In this document: positions 36,523 to 45,598 of the stretch, piece after piece
Position numbering within the stretch: the first letter of the stretch is position 1
How the letters are laid out: each line of letters begins with the position of its first letter
DNA from: Sediminibacillus terrae
GTDB taxonomy: Bacteria; Bacillota; Bacilli; Bacillales; Amphibacillaceae
Assembly (NCBI RefSeq): GCF_009602435.1
Contig: NZ_VZDQ01000021.1
Location: 310,001-374,000, forward strand
DNA: 64,000 nucleotides
Reading direction: 5' to 3'
Position numbers and translations under genes: made by a program
Notes under the pieces: generated by a model
Database searches by the model: none
Told to the model about the DNA's origin: nothing
The model's input: only the letters and a program-made list of their open reading frames with translations

Positions 36523-38976
36523 TTGGCTGAAACAGAACAATATTTAGATTTACCCTTGGAAGATGTTATCGGGGACCGATTTGGAAGGTATAGCAAATAT
36601 ATCATCCAGGATCGGGCACTTCCTGATGCCAGAGATGGATTGAAACCTGTACAAAGAAGAATTCTTTATGCCATGCATGAAGAACGGAACACCCATGACA
36701 AACCGTTCCGTAAATCCGCAAAAACGGTAGGAACGGTGATTGGTAACTATCATCCGCACGGAGACAGCTCTGTGTATGAAGCAATGGTAAGATTGAGCCA
36801 GGAGTGGAAGGTACGCAATTTATTGGTGGAAATGCATGGGAACAATGGGAGTGTCGATGGCGACCCACCTGCAGCAATGCGTTACACAGAAGCCCGCCTG
36901 TCGAGCATTGCGTCTGAGTTAATAAGAGGCATCGAAAAAGAGACGGTTGATTTTGTTCCTAATTTCGATGACACCATCAATGAACCGGTTGTATTGCCGG
37001 CAAAGTTTCCGAATTTGCTTGTCAATGGTTCAACCGGTATTTCCTCTGGTTATGCCACCGAGATACCACCGCATAATCTCGGAGAAATTATTGATGCTGT
37101 CATCCGCAAAATTGACAAACCTTCTGTCACGTTGGATGAATTGATGCAAGTAATCAAAGGGCCGGATTTCCCGACTGGTGGAATCATCCAGGGTGTAGAG
37201 GGATTGAAGAAGGCCTATGAAACAGGTAAAGGAAAAGTTATCGTTCGCGGCCGGGCAACTATCGAAAAGCTCCGGACCAGCCGCGAACAAATAGTAATCG
37301 ATGAGATTCCATACGAAGTTAACAAAGCAAGCCTGGTTAAACGGATGGATGAACTGCGAATCGACAAAAAAGTCGAGGGGATCGCCGAAGTTCGAGATGA
37401 AACGGACCGAACCGGTCTTCGGATCGTGGTCGAGTTGAAAAAGGACGCCGATAGCGAAGGAATCCTGCACTATTTATATAAAAACACTGATTTACAAATT
37501 TCTTACCATTTCAACATGGTGGCAATCAAGGATAAAACCCCAAAACAGTTAAATCTGCAAATGATGCTGGAAGCTTATATTGATCATCAAAAAGATGTGG
37601 TGACCAGGCAGTCACAGTTTGACTTGCGAAAAGCCAACGAACGTTCGCATATTGTCGAAGGTTTGATCAAAGCAATTTCCATTCTTGATGAGTTGATTGC
37701 TACGATCCGGGCCTCTAAAGACAAGCAGGACGCCAAAGCACGTATCAAGCAAGCATATGATTTTTCAGAAGCACAAGCAGAAGCAATTGTGAACTTGCAG
37801 CTTTATCGGCTGACCAATACAGATATCACATCATTGGAGAAAGAAGCTGATGAGCTGAGGGCCAGGATCAAAGAACTGGAAGAAATCCTGGGGAACGAGA
37901 AGAAACTATTAAAAGTCATCAAAGATGATTTAAAAAGCTTGAAAAAGAAATATACAGAGCCAAGACGAACAGTTATTCAGCAAGAGATCGAAGAATTGAA
38001 GATTAATTTGGAAGTGATGGTAGCCAGCGAGGATGTGCTTGTGTCCGTTACCAAAGAAGGTTATATCAAACGGACAAGCCTCCGTTCTTATGCCGCTTCG
38101 AATGGAGAGGATCTGGCAATCAAAGATGATGACCATCTCATCGCCCTGCAGGAAATCAACACGACAGACAAATTACTGGTATTTACGAACAAAGGCAGGT
38201 ATTTGTATTTGCCTGTCCACGAGTTGCCTGATATCCGCTGGAAAGATCTTGGCCAGCATATATCCAATATCGTATCCATTCAAAAAGATGAAACTCTTGT
38301 CAAAGCAATACCTGTCCGGGATTTCAATACCAATCAATATCTAGTATTTTTCACGAAAAACGGTATGGTCAAACGCAGTGAGCTAAAGTTATATGAGGCC
38401 CAACGTTATTCTAAGGCACTGGTTGCGGTTAATCTTAAAAAAGAAGACTCGGTACAAAGCGTCCATCTTACGGATGGCAATGCTAGCATTTTTGTTGCTT
38501 CGAACAAAGGATATGGACTCTGGTTTGAAGAACAAGATGTTTCACCAGTTGGCCAGCGTGCTGCGGGTGTTAAAGCGATGCAGTTGAAAGATGGGGAAAT
38601 CGTTGTCGGGGGGGAAGTATTCACACCAGCTTCCGATCCCAACATTGTTTTATTGACACAAAGAGGCGCTTGCAAGCGAATGAAGTTGTCTGAATTCGAA
38701 CCGGCCGGCAGGGCGAAAAGAGGCTCGGTGATGCTTCGTGAATTAAAGAAAAAGCCGCATCGCATTACCGGTTTTTATCTTGTGGAAGACAACGAAGAGC
38801 TCCAGTTTAAGACAGCGAATGGTTCAATCCAGTCCGTATTGCCGCTCGACCTGCCTAAAAGCGACCGGTACAGCAATGGTTCTTATGTCGTTGATTCGGA
38901 CGAAAAAGGAGAAGTTGTAGAAGTTTGGCCATCTACCAACTATCAACAGCCATTCACCGAGTTAGATAAACCATAA
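36523..38976 (+). CDS. parC: DNA topoisomerase IV subunit A
   Basis: 817 residues. The catalytic tyrosine is Y121 in [11 protein letters not shown]. The quinolone-resistance region [19 protein letters not shown] reads S and E at the usual positions, the susceptible-type residues. The C-terminal half has the beta-pinwheel repeats ([37 protein letters not shown]), as in ParC, without a GyrA box. The start is TTG with GGGGGAG upstream, 30 bp after parE, forming the parEC operon. Confidence 0.96.
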   Translation: MAETEQYLDLPLEDVIGDRFGRYSKYIIQDRALPDARDGLKPVQRRILYAMHEERNTHDKPFRKSAKTVGTVIGNYHPHGDSSVYEAMVRLSQEWKVRNLLVEMHGNNGSVDGDPPAAMRYTEARLSSIASELIRGIEKETVDFVPNFDDTINEPVVLPAKFPNLLVNGSTGISSGYATEIPPHNLGEIIDAVIRKIDKPSVTLDELMQVIKGPDFPTGGIIQGVEGLKKAYETGKGKVIVRGRATIEKLRTSREQIVIDEIPYEVNKASLVKRMDELRIDKKVEGIAEVRDETDRTGLRIVVELKKDADSEGILHYLYKNTDLQISYHFNMVAIKDKTPKQLNLQMMLEAYIDHQKDVVTRQSQFDLRKANERSHIVEGLIKAISILDELIATIRASKDKQDAKARIKQAYDFSEAQAEAIVNLQLYRLTNTDITSLEKEADELRARIKELEEILGNEKKLLKVIKDDLKSLKKKYTEPRRTVIQQEIEELKINLEVMVASEDVLVSVTKEGYIKRTSLRSYAASNGEDLAIKDDDHLIALQEINTTDKLLVFTNKGRYLYLPVHELPDIRWKDLGQHISNIVSIQKDETLVKAIPVRDFNTNQYLVFFTKNGMVKRSELKLYEAQRYSKALVAVNLKKEDSVQSVHLTDGNASIFVASNKGYGLWFEEQDVSPVGQRAAGVKAMQLKDGEIVVGGEVFTPASDPNIVLLTQRGACKRMKLSEFEPAGRAKRGSVMLRELKKKPHRITGFYLVEDNEELQFKTANGSIQSVLPLDLPKSDRYSNGSYVVDSDEKGEVVEVWPSTNYQQPFTELDKP

Positions 38977-39104
38977 AAAGATTATGTAAACTAATTGGTG
39001 CAATGGAACATTATATTTCCAAAAGTGGATTATCATTATTGCGTCATCGTCATGAAAAGATAAAAGAACTTGCAAAGAAATATAAATCAGATAATGGTTA
39101 TGGG

Positions 39105-39148
39105 AGGACTGTCTTACAAGTAAGAATACTTGTAAGACAGTCCTTTTG
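39105..39148 (+). terminator. terminator after parC
   Basis: A perfect 18-bp stem (39105-39122 with 39127-39144), loop AGAA, followed by TTTT. It lies about 130 bp past the parC stop. Confidence 0.93.
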
Positions 39149-39177
39149 CAGCTTCAAAGGTTCCTTATAAATGGTAA

Positions 39178-39335
39178 TTGTATTTTTACCGATTTATGAT
39201 AAAATGCTAATTATGAGGGGATGTCGTATGCCTCACCTGTTTATGTGCCGTTTCAGCGGCAACTCCTCCTCATCATTACCTCACCATAGATTAACATACC
39301 ACCATTTTTTTTCATCATTTTAGTAAGCGCTTTCA
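39178..39335 (+). promoter_or_regulatory. promoter, leader and cre site of the leucine-degradation operon
   Basis: TTGTAT (39178-39183) and TAAAAT (39200-39205) have a 16-bp spacer. AGTAAGCGCTTTCA (39322-39335) matches the CcpA cre consensus TGWAANCGNTNWCA except for the first base and sits between promoter and yngJ, suiting roadblock repression. The leader also holds a 31-codon frame (39228-39323) with GAGGGG 7 bases upstream, rich in serine and histidine; it is unproven. Confidence 0.75.
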
Positions 39336-39386
39336 AAAACAAGAAGAAACAAGGTTCACCTGATTATTGAAAAAGGGGGAAACTGG

Positions 39387-40529
39387 ATGGATTTTGACCT
39401 AACAGAAGAACAACAAATGACACAAAAAATGGTTCGGGACTTTGCCCAGTCAGTCATAGCTCCCAGAGCAGAAGAAATCGACACTTCTGCTGCTTTTCCA
39501 GAGGATGTATTTGACGAATTAGGAAAATTGGGCCTCATGGGAATTCCTTTTCCTGAAAAGTATGGCGGGGCAGGCGGAGACACTATCACTTACACACTTG
39601 CGGTAGAGGAAATCGGAAGGGTATGCGGCAGTACTGGTTTAAGTTATGCAGCAGCAGTATCTCTGGGTGCCAGTCCAATTTTTTACTTTGGCACCGAACA
39701 ACAAAAAGAGAAATACTTAACCCCTCTTGCGGCTGGTAAAAAACTAGGCTCGTTTGGATTGACAGAACCCGATGCAGGGTCTGATGCAGGCGGGACATCG
39801 ACGACCGCTAAATTATCGGGTGACAGCTATATCATCAATGGAGAGAAATGCTTTATTACCAATGCTTCTTACGCCAGTACGATAATTGTGACAGCGGTGA
39901 CAGGAAAGGATAAAAAAGGGAAAAATATCATCTCTGCTTTCATCGTTCCGGCAAACACCCCGGGAGTCACCATCACGAGCAACTATCAAAAGCTGGGCGT
40001 CCGCGGTTCCAATACAGCAGCGATTGTTTTGGAGGATGTGGAAATTCCAGCCGATCATTTATTGGGCGATCCAGAAAAAGGGTTTAAACAATTCTTATAC
40101 ACATTGGACGGCGGGAGGATTTCGATTGCAGCCTTGTCATTGGGAATTGCACAGGCATCCTTGGACAAAGCACTTGATTATGCTAAGCAGCGAAAACAAT
40201 TCGGAAAACTGATTTCATCTTTTCAGGCAATCCAATTCAAGTTGGCAGATATGGCGATGGAAATAGAACTTGCAAGAGGAATGGTGCGCAAAGCGGCATG
40301 GTTGAAAGATCATAACCGTTCTTTTGCCAAGGAAGCCGCTTTTGCCAAACTGTTTGCCAGTGAAACTGCAACACGGGCGGCGAACCAGGCTATCCAAATA
40401 CTTGGAGGATATGGATACATGCAGGAATATCAGGTAGAACGTTATCTTCGTGACGCAAAATTGATGGAAATCGGGGAGGGGACTTCGGAAATACAGCGCC
40501 TTGTAATTGCGCGACAGCTGGGTTGCTAA
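39387..40529 (+). CDS. yngJ: acyl-CoA dehydrogenase (isovaleryl-CoA type, YngJ)
   Basis: 380 residues of the FAD acyl-CoA dehydrogenase family: FGLTEPDAGSDAGG in the FAD-binding middle, ITNASYAS, and the C-terminal LGGYGYMQEYQVERYLRDAK and EGTSEIQRLVIARQL. The family catalytic glutamate is expected in that C-terminal segment or, in isovaleryl-CoA dehydrogenases, in an earlier helix; this was not resolved by eye. It is first in an operon with biotin carboxylase, HMG-CoA lyase and carboxyltransferase genes, which fits isovaleryl-CoA to 3-methylcrotonyl-CoA in leucine degradation. ATG with GGGGGAAA upstream. Confidence 0.9.
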   Translation: MDFDLTEEQQMTQKMVRDFAQSVIAPRAEEIDTSAAFPEDVFDELGKLGLMGIPFPEKYGGAGGDTITYTLAVEEIGRVCGSTGLSYAAAVSLGASPIFYFGTEQQKEKYLTPLAAGKKLGSFGLTEPDAGSDAGGTSTTAKLSGDSYIINGEKCFITNASYASTIIVTAVTGKDKKGKNIISAFIVPANTPGVTITSNYQKLGVRGSNTAAIVLEDVEIPADHLLGDPEKGFKQFLYTLDGGRISIAALSLGIAQASLDKALDYAKQRKQFGKLISSFQAIQFKLADMAMEIELARGMVRKAAWLKDHNRSFAKEAAFAKLFASETATRAANQAIQILGGYGYMQEYQVERYLRDAKLMEIGEGTSEIQRLVIARQLGC

Positions 40530-40555
40530 GCAAATCGTCATTAGGGAGGTCAAAT

Positions 40556-41923
40556 ATGTTCCATAAAATATTGATTGCAAATCGCGGAGAAATTGCAGCC
40601 AGAATCATCAAATCCTGCAAAAAATTAGGGATTAAAACAGTTGCGGTGTACTCTGAAGCAGACAGGCAAGGGGAATTTGTCCAAATGGCCGATGAAAGTT
40701 ACTATATCGGACCATCTCCCGTCAGTAAAAGCTATATGAACATAGATCGTGTGCTGGAAGCTGCAAATCAGTCAGGCGCGGAAGCAGTACATCCCGGTTA
40801 TGGGTTGTTGAGCGAGCAATCTGTTTTTGCTGAGAGGTGTGAAAAGGAGGGTCTGATTTTTATCGGTCCGAAGTCCTCCGTTATCGAAAAAATGGGCAGT
40901 AAGGTGATGGCCAGACAAACCATGCAGGCTGCTGGCATTCCGATTATTCCAGGAAGCAGCGCCCCTGTTGCCAGTGTTGAAGAAGCTGCCGCGATTGCCG
41001 GGGAAATTGGTTATCCCGTGATGATCAAAGCGTCAGCAGGTGGCGGTGGTATAGGAATGGTCTTGGCAGATAATGAAGAAACGCTGAAGGCAAAGTTCGC
41101 AGATACCAGCAAGCGGGCTTCCATGCTATTCGGAGATGGGACGATGTTCGTAGAAAAGGTTATCGACAAAGCGAGACATATAGAAGTCCAGCTGTTGGCA
41201 GATTCTTTTGGCAATGTTGTTCATTTATTTGAAAGGGAATGCTCCATCCAGCGCCGTCATCAGAAAGTTATTGAAGAAGCTCCTTCGCCTTCGGTTCAAT
41301 CAGCTGTCAGGGAAGAATTGGGGAACGCGGCGATACAAGCAGCACGTGCAATCGGTTATGAAAACGCAGGGACCATTGAGTTTTTGATGGACGAATCCCA
41401 AAATTTTTATTTTCTTGAAATGAATACACGTCTTCAGGTGGAGCATCCGGTTACGGAAGAAGTAACTGGAGTGGATATCGTCGAGGAACAAATTAAAATT
41501 GCAGCCGGAAAAAGGCTTGACTTCAGTCAGGATAAATTGAAAATCTTGGGTCACGCTATCGAAACGAGAATTTATGCAGAGGACCCAAATACTTTTTATC
41601 CGTCTCCAGGACGGATCAGCAGCATGGAAGTGCCAAAAGGAAAAGGAATCAGACATGAATTGGCTGTTACAGGCGGTACGGAGGTGACCCCTTTTTACGA
41701 CCCCTTGATCGGTAAACTGGTGATATCGGCACCTTCGAGAAGAGATGCTATACGGAGGTTGAAGGAAGCACTGGACCAGTACCGTGTAGAGGGTATAAAA
41801 ACCAACATTCCAACATTAAAGGAAATCGTTTGTCATGCTCAATTTGAAAAAGGAAATACACTGACGAGTTTCATAGATGACTATTATCTTCATAATCGTA
41901 AAACAAAGGAGAAAAGCAAATGA
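40556..41923 (+). CDS. yngH: acyl-CoA carboxylase biotin carboxylase subunit (YngH)
   Basis: 455 residues of the AccC type: KILIANRGEIAARI at the N terminus, the ATP-grasp glycine loop KASAGGGGIGMV, and EMNTRLQVEHPVTE. It carboxylates the biotin on the small carrier encoded next. With the YngE carboxyltransferase it most likely makes 3-methylglutaconyl-CoA from 3-methylcrotonyl-CoA. The ATG at 40556 has AGGGAGGT 6 bases upstream; an earlier in-frame ATG overlaps the yngJ end and was rejected. Its stop overlaps the next gene by 4 bp. Confidence 0.94.
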   Translation: MFHKILIANRGEIAARIIKSCKKLGIKTVAVYSEADRQGEFVQMADESYYIGPSPVSKSYMNIDRVLEAANQSGAEAVHPGYGLLSEQSVFAERCEKEGLIFIGPKSSVIEKMGSKVMARQTMQAAGIPIIPGSSAPVASVEEAAAIAGEIGYPVMIKASAGGGGIGMVLADNEETLKAKFADTSKRASMLFGDGTMFVEKVIDKARHIEVQLLADSFGNVVHLFERECSIQRRHQKVIEEAPSPSVQSAVREELGNAAIQAARAIGYENAGTIEFLMDESQNFYFLEMNTRLQVEHPVTEEVTGVDIVEEQIKIAAGKRLDFSQDKLKILGHAIETRIYAEDPNTFYPSPGRISSMEVPKGKGIRHELAVTGGTEVTPFYDPLIGKLVISAPSRRDAIRRLKEALDQYRVEGIKTNIPTLKEIVCHAQFEKGNTLTSFIDDYYLHNRKTKEKSK

Positions 41924-42132
41924 CAGAAATTCATGCAGCAATGGCAGGAAGTGTATGGAAAATAATCGCCGAAAAAGGAAAAACGATTAAATCGGGGGAG
42001 GATATCGCCATACTTGAATCGATGAAAATGGAAATCCCTATTTCCAGTACAACAGATGGCATCCTGAAAGAGTGGAAAGTCGCTGAGGGAGATTTTGTCG
42101 ATGATGGAGATGTAATCGCTGTCATCGAATGA
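41920..42132 (+). CDS. yngHB: biotin carrier protein (YngHB)
   Basis: A 70-residue stand-alone biotinyl/lipoyl domain. The modified lysine is K36 in LESMKMEIPI, the biotin-type sequence. It carries carboxybiotin between YngH and YngE. The start overlaps the yngH stop (ATGA), showing coupling and suggesting a fixed ratio. Length and place match B. subtilis yngHB. Confidence 0.95.
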   Translation: MTEIHAAMAGSVWKIIAEKGKTIKSGEDIAILESMKMEIPISSTTDGILKEWKVAEGDFVDDGDVIAVIE

Positions 42133-42157
42133 AAGAAAAATTCAGGAGGTTGGGTTG

Positions 42158-43084
42158 ATGAGTGTTGTGCCCAAGAAAATAAACGTAAAGGAAGTGGGCC
42201 CGCGCGACGGTCTGCAGAACGAAAAGCTTCTGTTACCGACTGAAGACAAAATCAGTTGGATCAATGCTTTGTCCCGTACTGGTTTATCTTATATTGAAAT
42301 AACCTCATTTGTTCATCCGGATTGGATTCCCCAGTTAAAAGATGCACAGGAGGTGGCTGATGGGATCAATCGCCATCCAGGTGTTACTTATGCTGCATTG
42401 GTTCCCAACCAAAGGGGGCTGGAACGGGCATTGTCGGCTGGAATCGATGAAGTGTCTGTATTTATGTCAGTAAGCGAAAGTCATAATCGGAAAAACATCA
42501 ACAAATCCATTGAAGAGACCTTTCCAGTATTGCAAGACGTGGTGGACACCGCCAAATGCGAGCGAAAAAAAGTCCGGGCCTACTTGTCGACAGTTTTCGG
42601 TTGTCCTTATCAAGGCCGGGTGGAAATACAGGATGTAATGAGAATTTGCGACCGTTTGTTTACTATGGGAATCGATGAGCTATCTTTGGGGGATACGATT
42701 GGGATTGCCAATCCAAAACAAGTAGATGAATTGCTTGCAAAATTGCTGCCCCGTTTCAGGGAGGGAACCATCGCTTTACATTTTCACAATACTCGAGGGA
42801 TGGCATTAGCCAATGTCTGGTCTGCCTTACAGCACGGAGTTGCGACATTCGATGCTTCTTTGGGTGGCCTGGGTGGCTGCCCTTATGCCAAGGGAGCATC
42901 CGGCAATTTAGCGACGGACGATTTGGTGTTCATGCTTGAACAAATGGGTATCAATACTGGCGTTGACGAAGCAAGGTTACAGAATGCTGCAGCCTTCATT
43001 GAAAAGCGTCTCGGAAAAACGCTTCCAAGCCAGCAAAGGCGACTGCAAACTGCCACGCAGGGAGGTGATTCGTTTGTCAGATGA
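42158..43084 (+). CDS. yngG: hydroxymethylglutaryl-CoA lyase (YngG)
   Basis: 308 residues, TIM-barrel DRE-type lyase: VKEVGPRDGLQNE with metal-binding aspartate, FMSVSESHNRKNIN, and the C-terminal signature GGLGGCPYAKGASGN containing the active cysteine. It splits HMG-CoA into acetoacetate and acetyl-CoA, the last step of leucine breakdown. The ATG at 42158 has AGGAGGT 7 bases upstream. Its end overlaps the yngF start by 11 bp. Confidence 0.95.
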   Translation: MSVVPKKINVKEVGPRDGLQNEKLLLPTEDKISWINALSRTGLSYIEITSFVHPDWIPQLKDAQEVADGINRHPGVTYAALVPNQRGLERALSAGIDEVSVFMSVSESHNRKNINKSIEETFPVLQDVVDTAKCERKKVRAYLSTVFGCPYQGRVEIQDVMRICDRLFTMGIDELSLGDTIGIANPKQVDELLAKLLPRFREGTIALHFHNTRGMALANVWSALQHGVATFDASLGGLGGCPYAKGASGNLATDDLVFMLEQMGINTGVDEARLQNAAAFIEKRLGKTLPSQQRRLQTATQGGDSFVR

Positions 43085-43859
43085 TTTGATAACCCTCCAA
43101 AAACGAAATGAACGAATAGCAATGCTTGTAATTAACAGGCCGAGAGCGGCTAATGCTTTTTCCAGGGAATTACTCCATCGTTTTAATGAGGTCCTGACCA
43201 AGGTGGAAAGCGATCCTGCTATACGCTGTTTATTAATATCTGGCGCTGGACAGAAAGCTTTTTGTGCTGGAGCCGACCTGAAAGAAAGGAGTCGAATGAC
43301 AGAAAGTCAAACAAAAGAAACGGTCGATTTAATCGGCAGCACCACCCAGAGAGTGAGTGAACTTCCGATTCCGACCCTTGCGGTTATGAACGGAGCCGCA
43401 TTTGGAGGAGGCTTGGAACTTGCCCTTGCATGTGATCTGAGAATTTCTGCTTCACACAGTAAAATGGCTTTGACCGAAACCTCCCTTGGTATCATTCCAG
43501 GAGCAGGCGGTACCCAGAGGCTAAGCCGTCTGGTAGGACTGTCCAAAGCTAAAGAACTGATATTCACGGCAAGACCAATTACAGCTGAAAGTGCAGAACG
43601 GATCGGATTGGTCGATTATGTTTATCCATCGGAAGAATTAATGACGAAGGCGGAACAGTTAGCTGAACAGATTTCCCAAAATGCGCCAGTCGCTTTAAAA
43701 CAAGCCAAATTAGCAATCAACAAAGGTTTCGAGATGGGACTAGCTGAAGGGCTGGCATTTGAAGGGCAATGTTACCAGCAAACCATCAACACAAAGGATC
43801 GCCTGGAAGGACTTAAAGCCTTTAAAGAAAAACGCTCTGCTGTTTTTACCGGAGAATAG
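43074..43859 (+). CDS. yngF: enoyl-CoA hydratase/isomerase (YngF), probable methylglutaconyl-CoA hydratase
   Basis: 261 residues of the crotonase family, with GAGQKAFCAGADLKER and AFGGGLELALACDLRI for the oxyanion hole and LTETSLGIIPGAGGTQRL with the two catalytic glutamates. In this operon the likely reaction is hydration of 3-methylglutaconyl-CoA to HMG-CoA. The start is TTG at 43074, 5 bases after GGAGGTGA, inside the end of yngG; the same frame is open much further upstream but has no ribosome site there. Confidence 0.92.
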   Translation: MSDDLITLQKRNERIAMLVINRPRAANAFSRELLHRFNEVLTKVESDPAIRCLLISGAGQKAFCAGADLKERSRMTESQTKETVDLIGSTTQRVSELPIPTLAVMNGAAFGGGLELALACDLRISASHSKMALTETSLGIIPGAGGTQRLSRLVGLSKAKELIFTARPITAESAERIGLVDYVYPSEELMTKAEQLAEQISQNAPVALKQAKLAINKGFEMGLAEGLAFEGQCYQQTINTKDRLEGLKAFKEKRSAVFTGE

Positions 43860-43877
43860 AGAATTGGAGGAATGATC

Positions 43878-45413
43878 ATGCAAACGCACAAGGCAGAAAA
43901 AAGCTCTTCACATCAAGCCCGGATCAAAGAAGGCGGGGAAGAAAAATATCATCAAAAAAACACTGCAAAGGGCAAGCTATTTGTGAGAGATCGTCTAAAA
44001 GAACTGTTTGACGACGATATGGAATTGGAAGACGGCTTGTTTGCCAATTGCCTTGACCACACACTGCCCGCAGACGGGGTGGTTACCGGCATCGGCAGGA
44101 TCCACGGCAACACGGTATGCGTCATGGCCAATGATTCTACAGTCAAGGCGGGGTCATGGGGGGCGAAGACGGTTGAAAAGATCGTAAGAATACAAGAAAC
44201 TGCCGCAAAGTTGAATGTGCCGATGCTTTATTTGGTAGATTCCGCCGGAGCCAGGATAACCGATCAGGTCGAAATGTTTCCCGGTAGACGAGGTGCAGGC
44301 AGAATTTTTCATAATCAAATCAAGCTTTCCGGAAGGGTTCCGCAGATTTGTTTATTATTTGGACCATCAGCCGCAGGAGGTGCATACATACCGGCTTTTT
44401 GTGATATCGTCGTCATGGTCGCCGGAAATGCTTCCATGTATTTGGGATCGCCGCGAATGGCAGAAAAGGTGATCGGCGAAAAAGTGACCTTGGAAGAGAT
44501 GGGCGGTGCTGCTATGCATTGTACAGTATCGGGGTGTGGGGATGTGTTAGCTGATTCTGAAAAGGAAGCAATCGAATTTGCCAGGGATTATCTTCGCTAT
44601 TTCCCGGAAAACTATCAGGGCCAGCCCCCAAAAACAGAGGCGCTCCCACCGAAAACAAGTGAAAAAACCATCGGTCAGTTGATTCCGGAAAATCAAAATG
44701 CCCCGTTTGATATGTATGAATTAATCGATCACATCATCGATGAAGATTCCTTTTGTGAAATCAAGCGGCTGTTCGCAACAGAGTTGATAACCGGTTTCGC
44801 CAGAATGGATGGGGAGGTGATCGGGATAATTGCCAACCAGCCGAAAAGTAAAGGCGGTGTATTATTTCCTGACTCTGCAGATAAAGCGGCGAAATTCATC
44901 CAACTTTGTGATGCCTTCCATATCCCTTTGCTATTTTTGGCTGACATCCCAGGTTTTATGATAGGAACCAAAGTGGAAAGGGCGGGAATAATCAGACATG
45001 GTGCAAAAATGCTTGCTGCGATGAGTGAAGCGACAGTACCCAAAATATCAGTCGTTATACGGAAAGCATATGGCGCGGGATTATACGCCATGGCAGGTCC
45101 TGCGTTTGAACCGGATTGTACGTTGGCTTTGCCCAGTGCACAAATTGCAGTCATGGGGCCTGAAGCTGCTGTCAATGCGGTCTATGCCAACAAGATTGCA
45201 GAACTCCCGGAAGATGAGCGGTTATCTTTTATCCGCGATAAGCAGGAGGAATATAAGAAAAATATCGATATTTACCGACTGGCCTCCGAAATGGTTGTCG
45301 ATGCTGTGATTGAACCGGATAGATTAAGAAGAGAACTTATTACAAGATTTGCTTTTTATCGAAGTAAAAGACTGCAGTTCACTGAACGGAAACATGGTGT
45401 ATATCCAGTTTGA
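43878..45413 (+). CDS. yngE: acyl-CoA carboxylase carboxyltransferase subunit (YngE)
   Basis: 511 residues with the N- and C-terminal carboxyltransferase halves. Landmarks are GKLFVRDRLKELFDD, DSAGARITDQVEMFPGRRGAG and the C-terminal ADIPGFMIGTKVERAGIIRHGAK. This is the methylcrotonyl/propionyl-CoA carboxylase beta type; context favours methylcrotonyl-CoA. ATG at 43872 is almost on the ribosome site GGAGG; ATG at 43878 is 7 bases from it and was chosen. It is last in the operon, before a strong terminator. Confidence 0.94.
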   Translation: MQTHKAEKSSSHQARIKEGGEEKYHQKNTAKGKLFVRDRLKELFDDDMELEDGLFANCLDHTLPADGVVTGIGRIHGNTVCVMANDSTVKAGSWGAKTVEKIVRIQETAAKLNVPMLYLVDSAGARITDQVEMFPGRRGAGRIFHNQIKLSGRVPQICLLFGPSAAGGAYIPAFCDIVVMVAGNASMYLGSPRMAEKVIGEKVTLEEMGGAAMHCTVSGCGDVLADSEKEAIEFARDYLRYFPENYQGQPPKTEALPPKTSEKTIGQLIPENQNAPFDMYELIDHIIDEDSFCEIKRLFATELITGFARMDGEVIGIIANQPKSKGGVLFPDSADKAAKFIQLCDAFHIPLLFLADIPGFMIGTKVERAGIIRHGAKMLAAMSEATVPKISVVIRKAYGAGLYAMAGPAFEPDCTLALPSAQIAVMGPEAAVNAVYANKIAELPEDERLSFIRDKQEEYKKNIDIYRLASEMVVDAVIEPDRLRRELITRFAFYRSKRLQFTERKHGVYPV

Positions 45414-45428
45414 GGAATAAGGAAAAAG

Positions 45429-45472
45429 GCACTCCCCCTTCGTATCAAATTCTGATGGGGGAGTGCTTTTTT
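45429..45472 (+). terminator. terminator after yngE
   Basis: GCACTCCCCC pairs with GGGGGAGTGC (45457-45466) across an 18-base loop, followed by TTTTTTA. Confidence 0.93.
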
Positions 45473-45598
45473 ACGAAACAAACACTGGTCGACGCATCCA
45501 TTCTTGTAACCTTCGATTCATCCTCCAGGAGCAATAGTATTTTCAAAACTGATTTCAAGTTTGCTCTCAAAAAGCAAAGCTGGCGGGGAAGCACAGTT

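Noticed and set aside
39003-39170. 55-codon frame starting MEHYISKSG after parC
   Set aside because: No ribosome site, and it reads straight through the strong 18-bp parC terminator.
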